Made by a program: the position numbers and the translations under genes. Shown piece by piece: positions 63,752-64,000 of a stretch of 64,000 nucleotides of DNA (position 1 is the stretch's first letter; each line of letters opens with the position of its first letter). The DNA comes from Shewanella sairae (lineage in GTDB: Bacteria; Pseudomonadota; Gammaproteobacteria; Enterobacterales; Shewanellaceae), in assembly GCF_023283535.1 (NCBI RefSeq), contig NZ_JAKILT010000002.1, positions 62,001 to 126,000 of the forward strand, written 5' to 3'. Under the pieces are notes generated by a model that saw nothing but the letters and a program-made list of their open reading frames with translations, did not search any database and was not told where the DNA came from.

Positions 63752-64000
63752 ATGGGAAAACCCTATTCGGTTCTAGTCATTGATGATCACCCATTATTAC
63801 GACGTGGGATTTGTCAGCTTGTCACCTCAGACTCAGACTTTACCTTATTCGGTGAAGCGGGCAGCGGTTTAGATGCGATGTCAGCAGTCAGTGAAAGCGA
63901 ACCAGACATCATCTTGCTTGATCTTAATATGAAAGGCATGACTGGGTTAGATACCTTAAATGCACTAAGACAAGAAGGTGTCACTTCACGCATCGTCATT
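63752..64000 (+). CDS. narP: Nitrate/nitrite response regulator NarP, N-terminal part
   Basis: Runs off the window edge; 83 codons are present. Opens MGKPYSVLVIDDHPLLRRGI with receiver acidic residues DD, then phospho-acceptor Asp57 in ILLDLNMKGMTGLDTLNALR, nearly the same as E. coli NarP. A strong AGGAGG ribosome site is 7 bases upstream of the ATG. The DNA-binding LuxR-type domain lies outside the window. Confidence 0.93.
   Translation, partial: MGKPYSVLVIDDHPLLRRGICQLVTSDSDFTLFGEAGSGLDAMSAVSESEPDIILLDLNMKGMTGLDTLNALRQEGVTSRIVI

Overview
The window looks like chromosome of a marine gammaproteobacterium, most likely Shewanella. Three things support this: the lptD-surA-pdxA-rsmA-apaG-apaH order; families common in that genus (DUF3019, DUF3718, an anaerobic-type DyP peroxidase, nrfA beside narQ-narP); and proteins close to E. 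coli counterparts (RstA/RstB, YiaV/YiaW, AroG, NarQ/NarP). Base and codon usage look even throughout. I see no prophage, CRISPR array, rRNA, tRNA, toxin-antitoxin or defence island. Genus assignment is inference.

Layout. 1-4.6 kb: a PMP3-type micro membrane protein, a LysR regulator divergent from a cidA/cidB-like pair, and a POT-like transporter. 4.7-12 kb: an acetate/succinate uptake protein, RsuA, a SufR-like Cys-rich regulator divergent from a flavodoxin-fold reductase, a VOC protein, two tiny membrane proteins, a tandem universal stress protein with a suspicious amber codon, a YeaR-like cupin, a YcxB-like protein and a GNAT. 12-15.4 kb: an envelope-sensing operon of MipA/OmpV, DUF3019, RstA-like regulator and RstB-like kinase. 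15.3-25 kb: DUF1289, a DUF4136 lipoprotein ending in a MITE-like repeat, a Ycf46-like AAA protein, yiaVW, purT, a 2-hydroxyacid dehydrogenase, a beta-barrel protein, djlA and the murU-amgK cell-wall recycling pair. 25.8-32.8 kb: the outer-membrane/ribosome-maturation operon lptD-surA-pdxA-rsmA-apaG-apaH. 32.8-43.3 kb: a chemoreceptor followed by the second MITE copy, DUF3718, folA, a split ThrE exporter, obgE-rpmA-rplU, ispB, mdh, argR and a cupin. 43.4-53.5 kb: DyP peroxidase, a Fur-type Fe(III) ABC importer, fpr with a GST-like protein, a histidine phosphatase, two small unknowns and an Atm1-type exporter. 53.9-64 kb: a 58-aa protein, aroG, a TPR lipoprotein, amtB-glnK, an isochorismatase-like hydrolase, a palindromic repeat element, nrfA, narQ and the start of narP, which runs off the edge.

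The clearest regulatory logic is at the right end. NarQ-NarP is divergent from nrfA across an intergenic region holding a near-perfect NarP 7-2-7 site and an FNR-like site. glnK-amtB has tandem NtrC-like sites about 100 bp upstream of a sigma54-like promoter. The iron ABC importer has a good Fur 7-1-7 box. The SufR-like regulator and its divergent reductase share repeated TTTACTTAA operators.

The least explained items are two MITE-like repeats whose ends differ in a pairing-preserving way, a 343-bp palindromic element with matched end hairpins at 59.9-60.2 kb, and several strong inverted repeats upstream of satP, the Atm1-type exporter and aroG. No single locus is convincingly a new multi-gene system; the MipA-DUF3019-RstAB unit is the best functional unknown.
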